A stretch of 56,730 bases of DNA from Gemmatimonadota bacterium (GTDB lineage Bacteria > Gemmatimonadota > Gemmatimonadetes > Palauibacterales > Palauibacteraceae): positions 322,259 to 378,988 of the forward strand of contig CP070670.1 of NCBI GenBank assembly GCA_020351855.1, read 5' to 3'. The notes under the pieces were generated by a model. That model did not search any database. It was given only the letters and a program-made list of their open reading frames with translations, and had not been told where the DNA came from. Of the stretch, positions 1 through 8,016 are shown piece by piece; position 1 is the stretch's first letter, and each line of letters begins with the position of its first letter. The position numbers and the translations under genes were made by a program.

Positions 1-1861
1 ACTCGAGATGCGGCGCAGCGGAAAGCCTCAGGCGGGCGATCTGGCCGGGGGAGAGCCCGCCGGCCAGTCTCGTCGGTACCCGGACCCGGGCTTGGCGACC
101 ACGGAGCGAGGCGATCTCGAACAGGAGGTCGCCGGCACGGATTCGCTGACCGGTTCGCTCATGCAGCCGGTAGCCAAGGATCACGCCGTCGATCGGGGCC
201 GAATCTATGTGGCGACTCCGCTGCGCCTCCAGGACTCGCAGCGCCTCGAGAGCTTCAGCCAGCCTCGCCTCGCTGCCGGCAGCCGAGGCGAGGTCGCCGC
301 GAGCCGTGGCGCGGGACCGCCGGAGCCGAAGGCGCTCGATGGCCGCGCGCTGCTCGGCGGTTGCCGCCTCGAGCTGCGGGTTCCAGAGCTCGATGAGCGG
401 CGTTCCCGCCCGAACGCTGTCGCCTTCCCGAACGTACAGCCGCTCCAGGATGCCCCCTGTCTCGGCGTGGATCTGGATCCGCGGCACCGCGACGATGGTC
501 ACGGGCCCCTTGGCCCGGAAGGTCCAGGGAATGACGAAGGGGAGGGCAGCCGCGAGAACCAGGCTTGCCAGGGCCAGTGACAGGCGGCGCCGCATCCGGC
601 CGCCCCGCCACAGGGTGACGAGGGCGCTCGCAACGGATCGCGCCCGGCCCTGCCAGCGAACCAGGAAGCTGCCGATGACGGCCAACGCCACGGTCCAGGC
701 CCAAGGACCGATGAGCTTCCCGAGGAGGCTGAAGAGCCAGAAGGCGCCTACGGCGGCAAAGGCGACGCTGTATGCCAGCGCGAGTCCGCCGTAAAGCTGG
801 AAGACCCGCCGCTCACGCGGCGTGAGCCGCGGCGGCCTCGTCTCCAGCCCGAGCCCGTATCGACGCCCGAGCCAGCCCCAGTAGTCGAACGCTCTTCGGC
901 GCAGGTTGGGGATCTCCAACCAGTCAGAGAGTGCGTAGTACCCGTCCAGCGGGACGAGCGGGTTCAGGTTGGTCAGAAGGGAGAGGAACCCTCCCGCGAG
1001 CGCCGTCACAAACGCGACCTGATGGATGAGAGTCCCGGGCTCGGTGAATACCCAGGTAATGCCGGCTACGGACGCGATCAGTAGATCGCTCCACGGGCCG
1101 GCGAAGGTCACCCATAGCCGTTGCGATCGACGCTCGAAGGTCCAAGCATCGTTCGTGTTGCAGAAGAGAGCCGGTGAGAAGTAGAGCAGCATGACGCCGA
1201 TCTCATGCACTCGGCCTCCGAACCTCTTGGTGGTGAGGCCGTGCGCGAGCTCATGAGTACCTCCCAGCAAGAGGAAGGCGCCGACGAACATCGCCACCGC
1301 CGCGCCGCTCTCCAGCCGATAGAGCTCGAGCGTGCCGCCCCACATCTCGTCGAAGCGGGCGGTCACGATGGCGGTGAGCACGACGAACAGGAGGAGCGAC
1401 AGCACGACAAACTGCGGCGACCAGATCCAGCCGATGCGCCCAACGGTGCGTCCGAATAGCCGATCCGGATCCCCGAGCGAGAGGCGGAGCCTCAGCAGCG
1501 AGCCCTTCGTGCGCCGTCTCGTGCGCACCTTCCGCTCAACCCGGAGATGCTCCATGGCCATCAAGTGCTGCTCTGCGGGCGTGCGCTGAATGATCCCCTG
1601 GCGCTTGAGGCGGTGTGCGAAGTCCGCGACCTGGCCGCCGGAAACCTTGAGGTCGAGAGAGATCTCGGCCTCCGCGGCTATCTCCTCGGCCGACCTCGAC
1701 CCATCCATCAACTGGATCAGACGGGCCTCGGACTCGCCAAACTGGAAGTACTTGTGGGTATCGGGCAGTCGCAGGATGTACTGCACCTTGCCGTGGTATT
1801 CCCGGCGCACGTACTCGAGGCCATGTCGCACCCGGGGGCGGGCGTCCAGCGTCGTCTTCAA
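1..1861 (-). CDS. PqqD-like / M50 site-2 protease / HlyD fusion (3' end outside window)
   Basis: The frame is open from a TTG at 1861 to the left edge (620 residues seen). TTG overlaps the stop of the upstream adaptor gene in TTGA, so the two are translationally coupled. Residues about 1-100 resemble a PqqD-like winged helix (KYFQFGESEARLIQLMDG). Next come transmembrane segments with the zinc-protease motif HELAH (H203, E204, H207) and a second-ligand motif NPLVPLDGYY (D306), as in M50 site-2 proteases. After more membrane segments, about residue 440 onward is a HlyD-type barrel-sandwich (IHAETGGILERLYVREGDSV) with a helical hairpin. M50 enzymes cleave substrates inside membranes; HlyD domains bridge to exporters. 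A joint role in processing and exporting a peptide is inference. The C-terminus and any further operon genes lie outside the window. Confidence 0.85.
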   Translation of the reverse strand, partial: MKTTLDARPRVRHGLEYVRREYHGKVQYILRLPDTHKYFQFGESEARLIQLMDGSRSAEEIAAEAEISLDLKVSGGQVADFAHRLKRQGIIQRTPAEQHLMAMEHLRVERKVRTRRRTKGSLLRLRLSLGDPDRLFGRTVGRIGWIWSPQFVVLSLLLFVVLTAIVTARFDEMWGGTLELYRLESGAAVAMFVGAFLLLGGTHELAHGLTTKRFGGRVHEIGVMLLYFSPALFCNTNDAWTFERRSQRLWVTFAGPWSDLLIASVAGITWVFTEPGTLIHQVAFVTALAGGFLSLLTNLNPLVPLDGYYALSDWLEIPNLRRRAFDYWGWLGRRYGLGLETRPPRLTPRERRVFQLYGGLALAYSVAFAAVGAFWLFSLLGKLIGPWAWTVALAVIGSFLVRWQGRARSVASALVTLWRGGRMRRRLSLALASLVLAAALPFVIPWTFRAKGPVTIVAVPRIQIHAETGGILERLYVREGDSVRAGTPLIELWNPQLEAATAEQRAAIERLRLRRSRATARGDLASAAGSEARLAEALEALRVLEAQRSRHIDSAPIDGVILGYRLHERTGQRIRAGDLLFEIASLRGRQARVRVPTRLAGGLSPGQIARLRLSAAPHLE

Positions 1862-2796
1862 GGAACGGGGTCCTCTCTTCGGCGCGCCTCGGCACCCGGA
1901 TCCGGCGGTTTCGCAACAACTTCGGCCATGACGGAGGCACCGGGGTGGAACCCGTTTGCCTCCGGAAGTTCCACGATGACCTCGCGCGTTCCGCTCGCCG
2001 GGTCGACCGTAGGACCAATGATCGCCACATAGGCCGTGGCGGTCTGGCCGTCACCGGATCTCAGAAGCACCGGATCACCGATCCGGAACCGCGCCGATCT
2101 GTCCTCCGGAATGAGGAGGCGCGCACGCAACGGCTCGGTGGCGGTGATTCGAAACAGAGGTTCCGTCTCGCTGACCATCTGTCCTACCCGGATGTACCGC
2201 CTAGCGACGACGCCAGCGAAAGGCGCGCGAACCCTTGTCCTCGAAAGATAGAGCTCGGCTTGGCGGAGGGTGGCTTCCGCTCGTTGCGTCTCGTACTCCG
2301 TCTCTTCGAGCTCGGACGGCGTGACAATGCCGTTCTGCGCTAGGGCGCGAGCCCGCTCCAGCTTCGAGCGGGCCTCCTCCAGCCTCGGGCGGACCGCCGC
2401 CACCTCGAGTGCCGCCATCTCATCATCCAGAGTGGCCAGGAGCTGCCCCTTCGCGACCCGATCGCCCGTCTCGACGTGGATCGCGACGACGGGAAGCGCC
2501 CGGCCGGTCAGATCGTTCTCCGGCACCCGGCTATAGACATCGGCATCGCTCTCGGAGTACAGGTACGTTGCGTAGCGGTCGGCGGCGTCCGGATCGGGCC
2601 TCGGAGCGTCGAGGCGGACCCGGGGTGGGGGCGTGGTCTCGCCCGCGGCGTCCGATCGGACCTCCTCGCTACACGCGAACACCAGGGCGGCCGCGATCAC
2701 CGCGGCGAGCATTCGCACGAGGCTTTCGAGGCGTCTCGCGCCCCCTGCCTTCGGATCTCTCAGTCCTGCCTCCCGGGCGGTCATCCTCAGCGCCAA
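1858..2796 (-). CDS. HlyD/RND-type periplasmic adaptor lipoprotein
   Basis: 312 residues. The N-terminus has a hydrophobic stretch ending in a lipobox (AAALVFACSEE), so a lipid-anchored periplasmic protein is likely. The lipoyl-like half motif (VVAIHVETGDRVAKGQLLA), an alpha-helical hairpin and the return half motif (VRAPFAGVVARRYIRVGQ) are in the order typical of membrane fusion proteins, followed by a beta-barrel domain (RIGDPVLLRSGDGQT). The gene starts inside the end of the GAF-HlyD gene and ends in a TTGA overlap with the M50-HlyD gene, so all three are co-translated. No RND permease or ABC exporter is adjacent within the window; the pump partner is unknown or lies further left. The start could be the second Met (MTAREAG), 12 bp downstream. 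Confidence 0.88.
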   Translation of the reverse strand: MALRMTAREAGLRDPKAGGARRLESLVRMLAAVIAAALVFACSEEVRSDAAGETTPPPRVRLDAPRPDPDAADRYATYLYSESDADVYSRVPENDLTGRALPVVAIHVETGDRVAKGQLLATLDDEMAALEVAAVRPRLEEARSKLERARALAQNGIVTPSELEETEYETQRAEATLRQAELYLSRTRVRAPFAGVVARRYIRVGQMVSETEPLFRITATEPLRARLLIPEDRSARFRIGDPVLLRSGDGQTATAYVAIIGPTVDPASGTREVIVELPEANGFHPGASVMAEVVAKPPDPGAEARRREDPVP

Positions 2797-4688
2797 ATGT
2801 TCATGCGGGTCCAGCGCACGAGGGGACGCAGTAGCAGATAGCCGACCGGCAGGCGGGCACCGACGATCTTGGCTCGTGCGTCCAGGCCAGGCCGTAGCAG
2901 GCCTGCCGAGTTCTCCACCTCAGCGCGGACCGGCACGGTAGGCTCACCGTCGATCGCAGAGTCGGCCTGCGCCGCGATCGCAGTGACCTGGCCTACAAAG
3001 GTGTGGCCGGGTTGCGCCATCACCTTCAGGCGAACGTCCTGGTCGATCCGGACACGCTGGATGTCGCGTTCGGCCACCCACGCCTCGATCTCCAACCGGT
3101 CCGTTCTGCCGAGCACGACGAAAGTCTCGCCGGCGTCCAACCACTCCCCCAGCTTCTCGTACGGGCGAAGGGTGAGGACGACTCCGTCCACGGGAGCCCG
3201 CAGCCTTGTCCTGCCCAGCTGCTGCTCTAGTAGGGACACCATCTGCGACAGTTCCTTGGCGCTGATCTCGGCGAGGCGGGCTTCTGCCTCGTCGCCGCGC
3301 GCCCGCGCTGCTGCTGCGCTTCGGTCGGCCGCGATAAGCTCCGCACGCGTCCGGGTGAGCTGCATGCGAATGTCGTCGTCGCGAAGCGATGCGATCACCT
3401 GGCCCTGGTTGACGCGATCCCCCTCATCCACCAATACCTCGGCCAGCAAGCCGTCGACGGTCGCTCGGACCGGCATTCGGTCAGCCGGGAGCAACCGGGT
3501 GTCACGGGGCCCGATCCGTTCTGCCCAGGGGAAGGACAGAAAGCCGACCAGGAGCGCGGCGGGGAGGACCACGCGGCTCAGTAACCTCCGCCTGGGCATG
3601 GCGGCCAACCTGCGCTTCAGGGCGGCCACCGGCTCCAGAAAACCGATGAGCGGGACCTGTCCGTAAAGCTCCGCGTTCCGGATTGCGACGGAGGTCTGGT
3701 TGGCAAGAAGCTCGGCTGCCTCCCGGGCGTTCTGGCCGAGAAACTCCGCCGTGGCGGACTCCATGTAGAGAGCGCCCAACCGTCCTTCTTCATCGGCCAG
3801 CGGTATCATGCAGAGGGCGTGGATGCCGGAATCCTGGAGGTAGTCTGCAAACCCGGCCCGAATGGTCCGTGCCGGCTCTGCGTCGGCCTGGAGATCGGAC
3901 ACGTAGATGCTGTCTCCCAGTTCGGCCAGATACGCGATGAGGCGCTCGAGGTCCCGGTTCTGGTCCGACCGCGTGTCGAGCGTATCCGTTCCCGAAAGCG
4001 CGTGGAGCACGAGGCGCCCCGATTCGCTCAGGGCGATCGCTGCGCGGTCGTAGGGAATGGCCTGGCTCCCCAGATTGACGACCGAGAGCGCCAGGCGGTC
4101 GATGTCTAGCGTGGCGGTGATCTCGCGGCTGATCTCCAGCATCGCGTGCAGGTCCCGGGCGCGTTTCTCAGCGGCATGGAGCTGCGCGTTGTGGAGGGCG
4201 AGTCCTGCTGCGGAGGCAAGACCCTCGAGAAGGACGAGGTCCTGCTGGTCGAAGAGCCCTGATCCCCCCCGCTTGTTCAAGATCTGGAGCACTCCAAGGA
4301 TCTCGTTCTTGGCCTTCAGTGCTGCGGCTGCCATGGACCGGGTGGCGAAGCCGGTGGCCTCGTCGACCTGGTGCACAAAGCGAGCGTCGTCCCGGGCATC
4401 CGAAACGAGTTCGGACTCGCCGCTTACCGCTATGTCGCCGACGATTCCGGCACCGAGCGGCAGCTCGAGGCCCTGGATCTTGTGCGCGACCGGTCCCTTG
4501 GCGATGTGGCAGGTGACGTGGTCGCCCTCGCGCAGCCAGATGGAGCCCGCCTCGGCGTCCAGGAACTCCACGACGCGGTCGAACACGCGCGGCAGGAGCT
4601 CCTCCATGTCGAGCGTGGCGCTGAACTCGAGCGTCGTGCGGTACAGGAGCTCGAGATGCTCCGCGGAAAGAAGGGCTTCGTTCGACAA
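2787..4688 (-). CDS. GAF-GAF-transmembrane-HlyD fusion protein
   Basis: 633 residues from a TTG start. Residues about 12-165 form a GAF domain (SIWLREGDHVTCHIAKGP ... LGVLQILNKRGG), and about 180-345 form a second one (YDRAAIALSESGRLVLHAL ... GALYMESATAEF). A single transmembrane helix follows near 370-390 (VVLPAALLVGFLSFPW). The C-terminal third is a HlyD barrel-sandwich with coiled hairpin (GLLAEVLVDEGDRVNQGQ, RLRAPVDGVVLTLRPYEKLG). GAF domains bind small ligands or chromophores in the cytoplasm; the topology puts them inside and the adaptor part in the periplasm. It is the first gene of the three-gene set, overlapping the next by 10 bp. No kinase or cyclase output domain is present, so the adaptor itself may be the output (inference). 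Confidence 0.87.
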   Translation of the reverse strand: MSNEALLSAEHLELLYRTTLEFSATLDMEELLPRVFDRVVEFLDAEAGSIWLREGDHVTCHIAKGPVAHKIQGLELPLGAGIVGDIAVSGESELVSDARDDARFVHQVDEATGFATRSMAAAALKAKNEILGVLQILNKRGGSGLFDQQDLVLLEGLASAAGLALHNAQLHAAEKRARDLHAMLEISREITATLDIDRLALSVVNLGSQAIPYDRAAIALSESGRLVLHALSGTDTLDTRSDQNRDLERLIAYLAELGDSIYVSDLQADAEPARTIRAGFADYLQDSGIHALCMIPLADEEGRLGALYMESATAEFLGQNAREAAELLANQTSVAIRNAELYGQVPLIGFLEPVAALKRRLAAMPRRRLLSRVVLPAALLVGFLSFPWAERIGPRDTRLLPADRMPVRATVDGLLAEVLVDEGDRVNQGQVIASLRDDDIRMQLTRTRAELIAADRSAAAARARGDEAEARLAEISAKELSQMVSLLEQQLGRTRLRAPVDGVVLTLRPYEKLGEWLDAGETFVVLGRTDRLEIEAWVAERDIQRVRIDQDVRLKVMAQPGHTFVGQVTAIAAQADSAIDGEPTVPVRAEVENSAGLLRPGLDARAKIVGARLPVGYLLLRPLVRWTRMNIWR

Positions 4689-5247
4689 CCGCCGGGCTAC
4701 ACTTCTCCGTTTTCCGGTCCGTTAACGGGTGACGGCCGGGGAAAAAAACGCTCCACCCTGAATCAGCCGAGCCTGAACTTAGAGCCGAGGGGCCAACTGG
4801 CAACCTCTGCCGCGTTTGCCGTTCTCTGATCCGATGCGGGGAGGCTCGGCCCCGATCAGCGCTTCTGTAAGGTTCGAGGCCCCGCCGGCATCCAGACCAT
4901 GTAACGGAAGGGCGTCCAGCTCATGTGTGGTGGTCCGGGCCAATGGAGTTGCCGCCGGAGCTGGAGGGAGGGGACACGGGGGCGGTTTCCGCAAGGGACC
5001 GCCCCTGCTCCCATCAGGGAAGGGCTGATTCCCCAGAACGTGCCCGGCACCCGTCGGCTGCACCACGGTGGGCTGCAAAGTCTAGCGGCCAGCCGCAATC
5101 AGTCGCCCCCGACAACGCCCTCACGGCCGGACAACGGCTGTCCTTCCGCAGCCTTCCCGCCTGGCACGCCTTTCGCCCTTCATGGACGGGCCGGTCCCTC
5201 GCAGAGGGGTGGTGATCCCGTGAATCCCATCAGCCATCGGAGGGGTG
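4689..5247. other. Intergenic region, no gene recognised
   Basis: About 560 bp between the divergent GAF-HlyD gene and the lipoprotein gene. Several short frames are open but none has a ribosome site plus a protein-like composition. One inverted repeat is visible: GGGGCGGT at 4979-4986 and ACCGCCCC at 4998-5005 (8-bp stem, 11-nt loop), followed by a weaker pair ATCAG/CTGAT just downstream. It probably holds the promoters of both flanking genes; no clear -35/-10 pair was found. Confidence 0.5.
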
Positions 5248-5691
5248 ATGCGCTGGATGCGATCGTTGGTTTGTCGGGCGATGGCGACGGCAGGTCTGGT
5301 CGCGGTCGCCAGCTTCGGGACGTCTGCGTGCTCCAGCCGATCGGCCGAGAGCCCTCCGGATCCCCGGAGTGCGGAGCGCGCGCCGGGCACGACGTCCGGC
5401 ACGGTGGCGACATCCACCTCGACCGCGGCCACCCTCGGCATACCGCCGGGCCACCTTCCACCTCCCGGCCAATGCCGCGTCTGGATGCCGGGCCGGCCGC
5501 CGGGCCAGCAGCGGGCTGCCGGAGCGTGTTCAACGCTCGAAAGGCAGGTGCCGGCCGGAGCATGGCTCGTCTACCGTCCCTCCGAAAGCAAGAAGACGGT
5601 GAGGATATGGGTATACGGGGAGCGGCGGCCGACCCTCGTGCGCGTGTTCGACCTGGTGACCGGAGGGTTGCTCAGCGAACAGGTTCTGTAG
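5248..5691 (+). CDS. Lipoprotein with GIPPGH-type proline/glycine motif
   Basis: 147 residues. A signal peptide ends in a lipobox (ASFGTSACSS), so the protein should be lipid-anchored outside the inner membrane. After a Ser/Thr/Pro-rich linker comes GIPPGHLPPPGQCRVWMPGR and a shorter echo (PGRPPGQQ), two more cysteines, then a small basic C-terminal domain (WLVYRPSESKKTVRIWVYGE). I recognise the GIPPGHLPPPG signature as recurring in small secreted proteins of several phyla, but know no function. A GGAGGGG ribosome site (5239-5245) lies just before ATG 5248; ATG 5257 is an alternative start with better spacing. The gene stands alone. Confidence 0.75.
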   Translation: MRWMRSLVCRAMATAGLVAVASFGTSACSSRSAESPPDPRSAERAPGTTSGTVATSTSTAATLGIPPGHLPPPGQCRVWMPGRPPGQQRAAGACSTLERQVPAGAWLVYRPSESKKTVRIWVYGERRPTLVRVFDLVTGGLLSEQVL

Positions 5692-5811
5692 GCACCCGCG
5701 GCGTCCGCTTCCGGGCGCCTCCGGCGGTTCGTTGAGGGCGCCAAAAGTATCGCCTGCCTCATTCGTTTCACAGCAAAGCCCCCAATCCGGAAGGCAAAGA
5801 CTTCTGGTATG

Positions 5812-5840
5812 TTGCACATCACAATATCATGCCACATAAT
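5812..5840 (+). promoter_or_regulatory. Predicted sigma70-type promoter of the small membrane protein gene
   Basis: TTGCAC (5812-5817), 17-bp spacer, CATAAT (5835-5840), in a short AT-rich island of otherwise GC-rich DNA. The predicted start near 5847 gives a 5' leader of about 120 nt to ATG 5967. A direct-repeat pair overlaps the spacer and the initial transcribed region. Confidence 0.55.
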
Positions 5841-5864
5841 GGTTTAAATACCACAATATCATGC
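5820..5864. repeat. 13-bp direct repeats flanking the promoter (probable operator)
   Basis: CACAATATCATGC occurs exactly twice, at 5820-5832 and 5852-5864, with a 32-bp period (about three helical turns). One copy sits inside the promoter spacer and the other just downstream of the expected transcription start, the layout expected for a repressor site. Confidence 0.6.
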
Positions 5865-5966
5865 TGTATCTCATGTATGGACACCCCTCGGTCGCTCGCG
5901 GCACGGCCGCGGCGGGTTCCGCGCACGGAACCCTACATGCCCCCTTGACTCAGGGAGACGGAAGAC

Positions 5967-6332
5967 ATGTCCAGATTCGGTGCGTCCAAGAGCGAAAGGG
6001 CCTTCTCCGCAGTCGCGCTGCTGCTTGCGGTGCTCTACATGGCAGCCGGTCTCTCGGTGTGGCTGGGCGTCGGGAATCCGAACGAGTACGCCCGATCGGT
6101 TTGGGGCCTGCTCGGTCTCGCCGCCGGCGTGTGCATCCTGCTGGGGGTCTGGATTCGGGGGCGGTCTCCGATCGCCGGTGCAATGCTCGTGTTCGGCGGT
6201 GCGGTCCCCCTGGCCGTCGTCTTCGCCTGGACGCTGCTGCCGCCGGTGCTCTCGCTCTTCCTCGTCATGTTGTGGGCACGGTCCCGCTGGGTGGCCGGGC
6301 GAGCTGGCCGGCCCGCCCTGTCCAGAGGCTGA
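5967..6332 (+). CDS. Small integral membrane protein, unknown function
   Basis: 121 residues with four hydrophobic segments (about 14-33, 45-62, 68-85 and 86-103, for example AVALLLAVLYMAAGLSVWLG and LLPPVLSLFLVMLW) and a basic C-terminus. It has no recognised domain or catalytic motif. The GGGAGACGGAAG ribosome site just before ATG 5967 supports the start. It is followed by a strong intrinsic terminator and preceded by an AT-rich promoter with direct repeats, so it is a monocistronic, probably regulated unit. Confidence 0.8.
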   Translation: MSRFGASKSERAFSAVALLLAVLYMAAGLSVWLGVGNPNEYARSVWGLLGLAAGVCILLGVWIRGRSPIAGAMLVFGGAVPLAVVFAWTLLPPVLSLFLVMLWARSRWVAGRAGRPALSRG

Positions 6333-6367
6333 TCGTCGATTCGCTTCGATCCTCTCCACAACGTCAG

Positions 6368-6404
6368 AGCCCCGGCGACTGAGTGGCCGCCGGGGCTTTC
6401 TTCG
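6368..6404 (+). terminator. Intrinsic terminator
   Basis: Perfect 10-bp stem AGCCCCGGCG (6368-6377) / CGCCGGGGCT (6388-6397) with a 10-nt loop, followed by TTCTTCG. It closes the small membrane protein unit. Confidence 0.85.
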
Positions 6405-6566
6405 TGTCAACGCCGGAAGCTAGCCGTGGAAGCACGGCCTCTCCCTTGCGGGACGCACCCGATCTTGCAGCATGGTTCTTCCGGACGAAGGCATGAGTAC
6501 CCACAATTGAATCCCGGAGGTGACGACCGGGCGCTTATCCGCGAGAACGAACAAAAGGGGGGCAGC

Positions 6567-6746
6567 ATGGCCAAGCTCATCGTGACCGCCGTCTCCGGCT
6601 CCAGCTTCGAACTCGATGTCGACTCCTACGAGAGCGGCGTCGACCAGGCCCTGTTCTTCATGGAGCGGCAGGCACGGCACGACACGGACTCCGGCACCGT
6701 CTTCTACCCGACGCACCAGATCGCGAAGATCGAGGTACGGCGGTAA
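6567..6746 (+). CDS. Small protein of 59 residues, unknown function
   Basis: ATG 6567 follows a clear ribosome site (AAAAGGGGGGC) and encodes MAKLIVTAVSGSSFELDVDS and on to IAKIEVRR: a charged, soluble, probably alpha/beta mini-protein with no signal peptide or cysteine. The frame stays open upstream to 6426, but that part has weak coding character. It ends 13 bp before the FAD oxidoreductase start and is probably cotranscribed with it. No family was recognised. Confidence 0.7.
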   Translation: MAKLIVTAVSGSSFELDVDSYESGVDQALFFMERQARHDTDSGTVFYPTHQIAKIEVRR

Positions 6747-6759
6747 GAACTTCGGCGGC

Positions 6760-8016
6760 ATGACCGAGCGTGCCGCGGATGTCCTGATCGTCGGGGCCGG
6801 GCTGGCAGGCCTGACCTGTGCGCGCGAGCTGTCCGCGCACGGGCTCGCCGTGCTGGTGCTCGAAGCCTCGGACGGCGTCGGGGGTCGGGTGCGGACCGAC
6901 CTTGTCGACGGCTTCCTGCTCGATCGGGGCTTCCAGGTCCTCCTGACGGCCTATCCGGAGACCCGGCACGTCGTCGACTTGGGGAAGCTCGATCTGAAGC
7001 CGTTCGAGCCTGGCGCTCTGGTACACATCGGTGGGCGGCTGCACCGGGTCGTCGATCCGTTCCGCCGCCCGGGCGGCGCGGTCGCGACTCTGCGGGCGCC
7101 GGTGGGCACGGTGGGCGACAAGGTGCGGGTCGCGCGCCTGGCGCTGGAGCTGCGCGGGCGCTCCGTCGATGAGATCCTCGGGCGCGAGGAGGTCGCCACC
7201 GGATCCCGTCTGCGGGAACGGGGATTCACTCCCCGGATGATCCATTCGTTCTTCCGACCTTTCCTCGGCGGCGTCTTTCTGGATCCGGCGCTTGACACGT
7301 CGAGCCGCATGTTCGAGTTCGTGTTCAAGATGTTCGCTGCGGGCGACGTGTGTGTGCCCGCGAAGGGCATGGGGGCGATCGCCCGTCAGCTGCACGATGC
7401 TCTTCCCGTCGGATCGGTTCGGACGGACTCGCCCGTGGCCTCCGCCTCGTCTGGGGGCGTGACGCTGGAGTCCGGCGAGATCCTGCGGTCGGATGCGGTC
7501 GTCATCGCGGCGCACGGCCCGGAAGCGGTCCGCTTGACGGGTCTGGACGACATCCCGCCCTACCGGCCGGTCTTGTGCCTGTACTTCGGGGCGGATGTGG
7601 CACCCGTGCGTGAGGGGATCCTGGTACTCGATGGCGAGGGCGAGGGACCGGTCAGCAACCTCGTGGTCATGAGCCGGGTTTCCTCGACGTACGCGCCTGC
7701 CGGTCGGGAGCTCATCTCCGCGACCGTGCTGGGCGACGCGGCCCGATCTCCCGATGCGGCGGCGAGGGCTCGCGCCCAGCTCCGCCGGTGGTTCGGCCGG
7801 CAGGTCGACATGTGGGAGCCGATCGCCTCGTACTCGATCGCGGCGGCACTACCGGATCACTCGCCGGCGTGCGGCGGTGTGCAGGCACGGGCGGTGGAGA
7901 CCGACGGCGGCCTCTTCGTCTGCGGTGACCACCGCGTGCACGGGTCGATCGAGGGCGCGATCCAGTCAGGAGTCCGGGCGGCGGGTCGCGTCTGGCGCGT
8001 GCTGGGTGGTGCCTAG
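6760..8016 (+). CDS. NAD(P)/FAD-dependent oxidoreductase (amine oxidase / phytoene-desaturase-like)
   Basis: 418 residues from ATG 6760. The N-terminal Rossmann dinucleotide motif is clear (VLIVGAGLAGLTCARELSAH, then a glutamate closing the second beta strand and the GGRVRTD loop typical of flavin amine oxidases). The C-terminal FAD-contact segment GGLFVCGDHRVHGSIEGAI is also typical (GD, then SI.GAI.SG). The substrate cannot be read from sequence; relatives include protoporphyrinogen oxidases, carotenoid desaturases and light-operon oxidoreductases. No signal peptide. The gene follows the 59-aa gene by 13 bp, and its stop shares a CTAG tetranucleotide with the convergent gene. Confidence 0.85.
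   Translation: MTERAADVLIVGAGLAGLTCARELSAHGLAVLVLEASDGVGGRVRTDLVDGFLLDRGFQVLLTAYPETRHVVDLGKLDLKPFEPGALVHIGGRLHRVVDPFRRPGGAVATLRAPVGTVGDKVRVARLALELRGRSVDEILGREEVATGSRLRERGFTPRMIHSFFRPFLGGVFLDPALDTSSRMFEFVFKMFAAGDVCVPAKGMGAIARQLHDALPVGSVRTDSPVASASSGGVTLESGEILRSDAVVIAAHGPEAVRLTGLDDIPPYRPVLCLYFGADVAPVREGILVLDGEGEGPVSNLVVMSRVSSTYAPAGRELISATVLGDAARSPDAAARARAQLRRWFGRQVDMWEPIASYSIAAALPDHSPACGGVQARAVETDGGLFVCGDHRVHGSIEGAIQSGVRAAGRVWRVLGGA

Noticed and set aside
4979-5040. Possible cobalamin-type riboswitch hairpins upstream of the lipoprotein
   Set aside because: Only a stem-loop and a GGGAAGG string match; the B12 box and the remaining conserved core are absent.
4923-5735. 270-codon plus-strand frame overlapping the lipoprotein gene
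   Set aside because: Different frame from the lipoprotein, with no ribosome site and random-looking composition.
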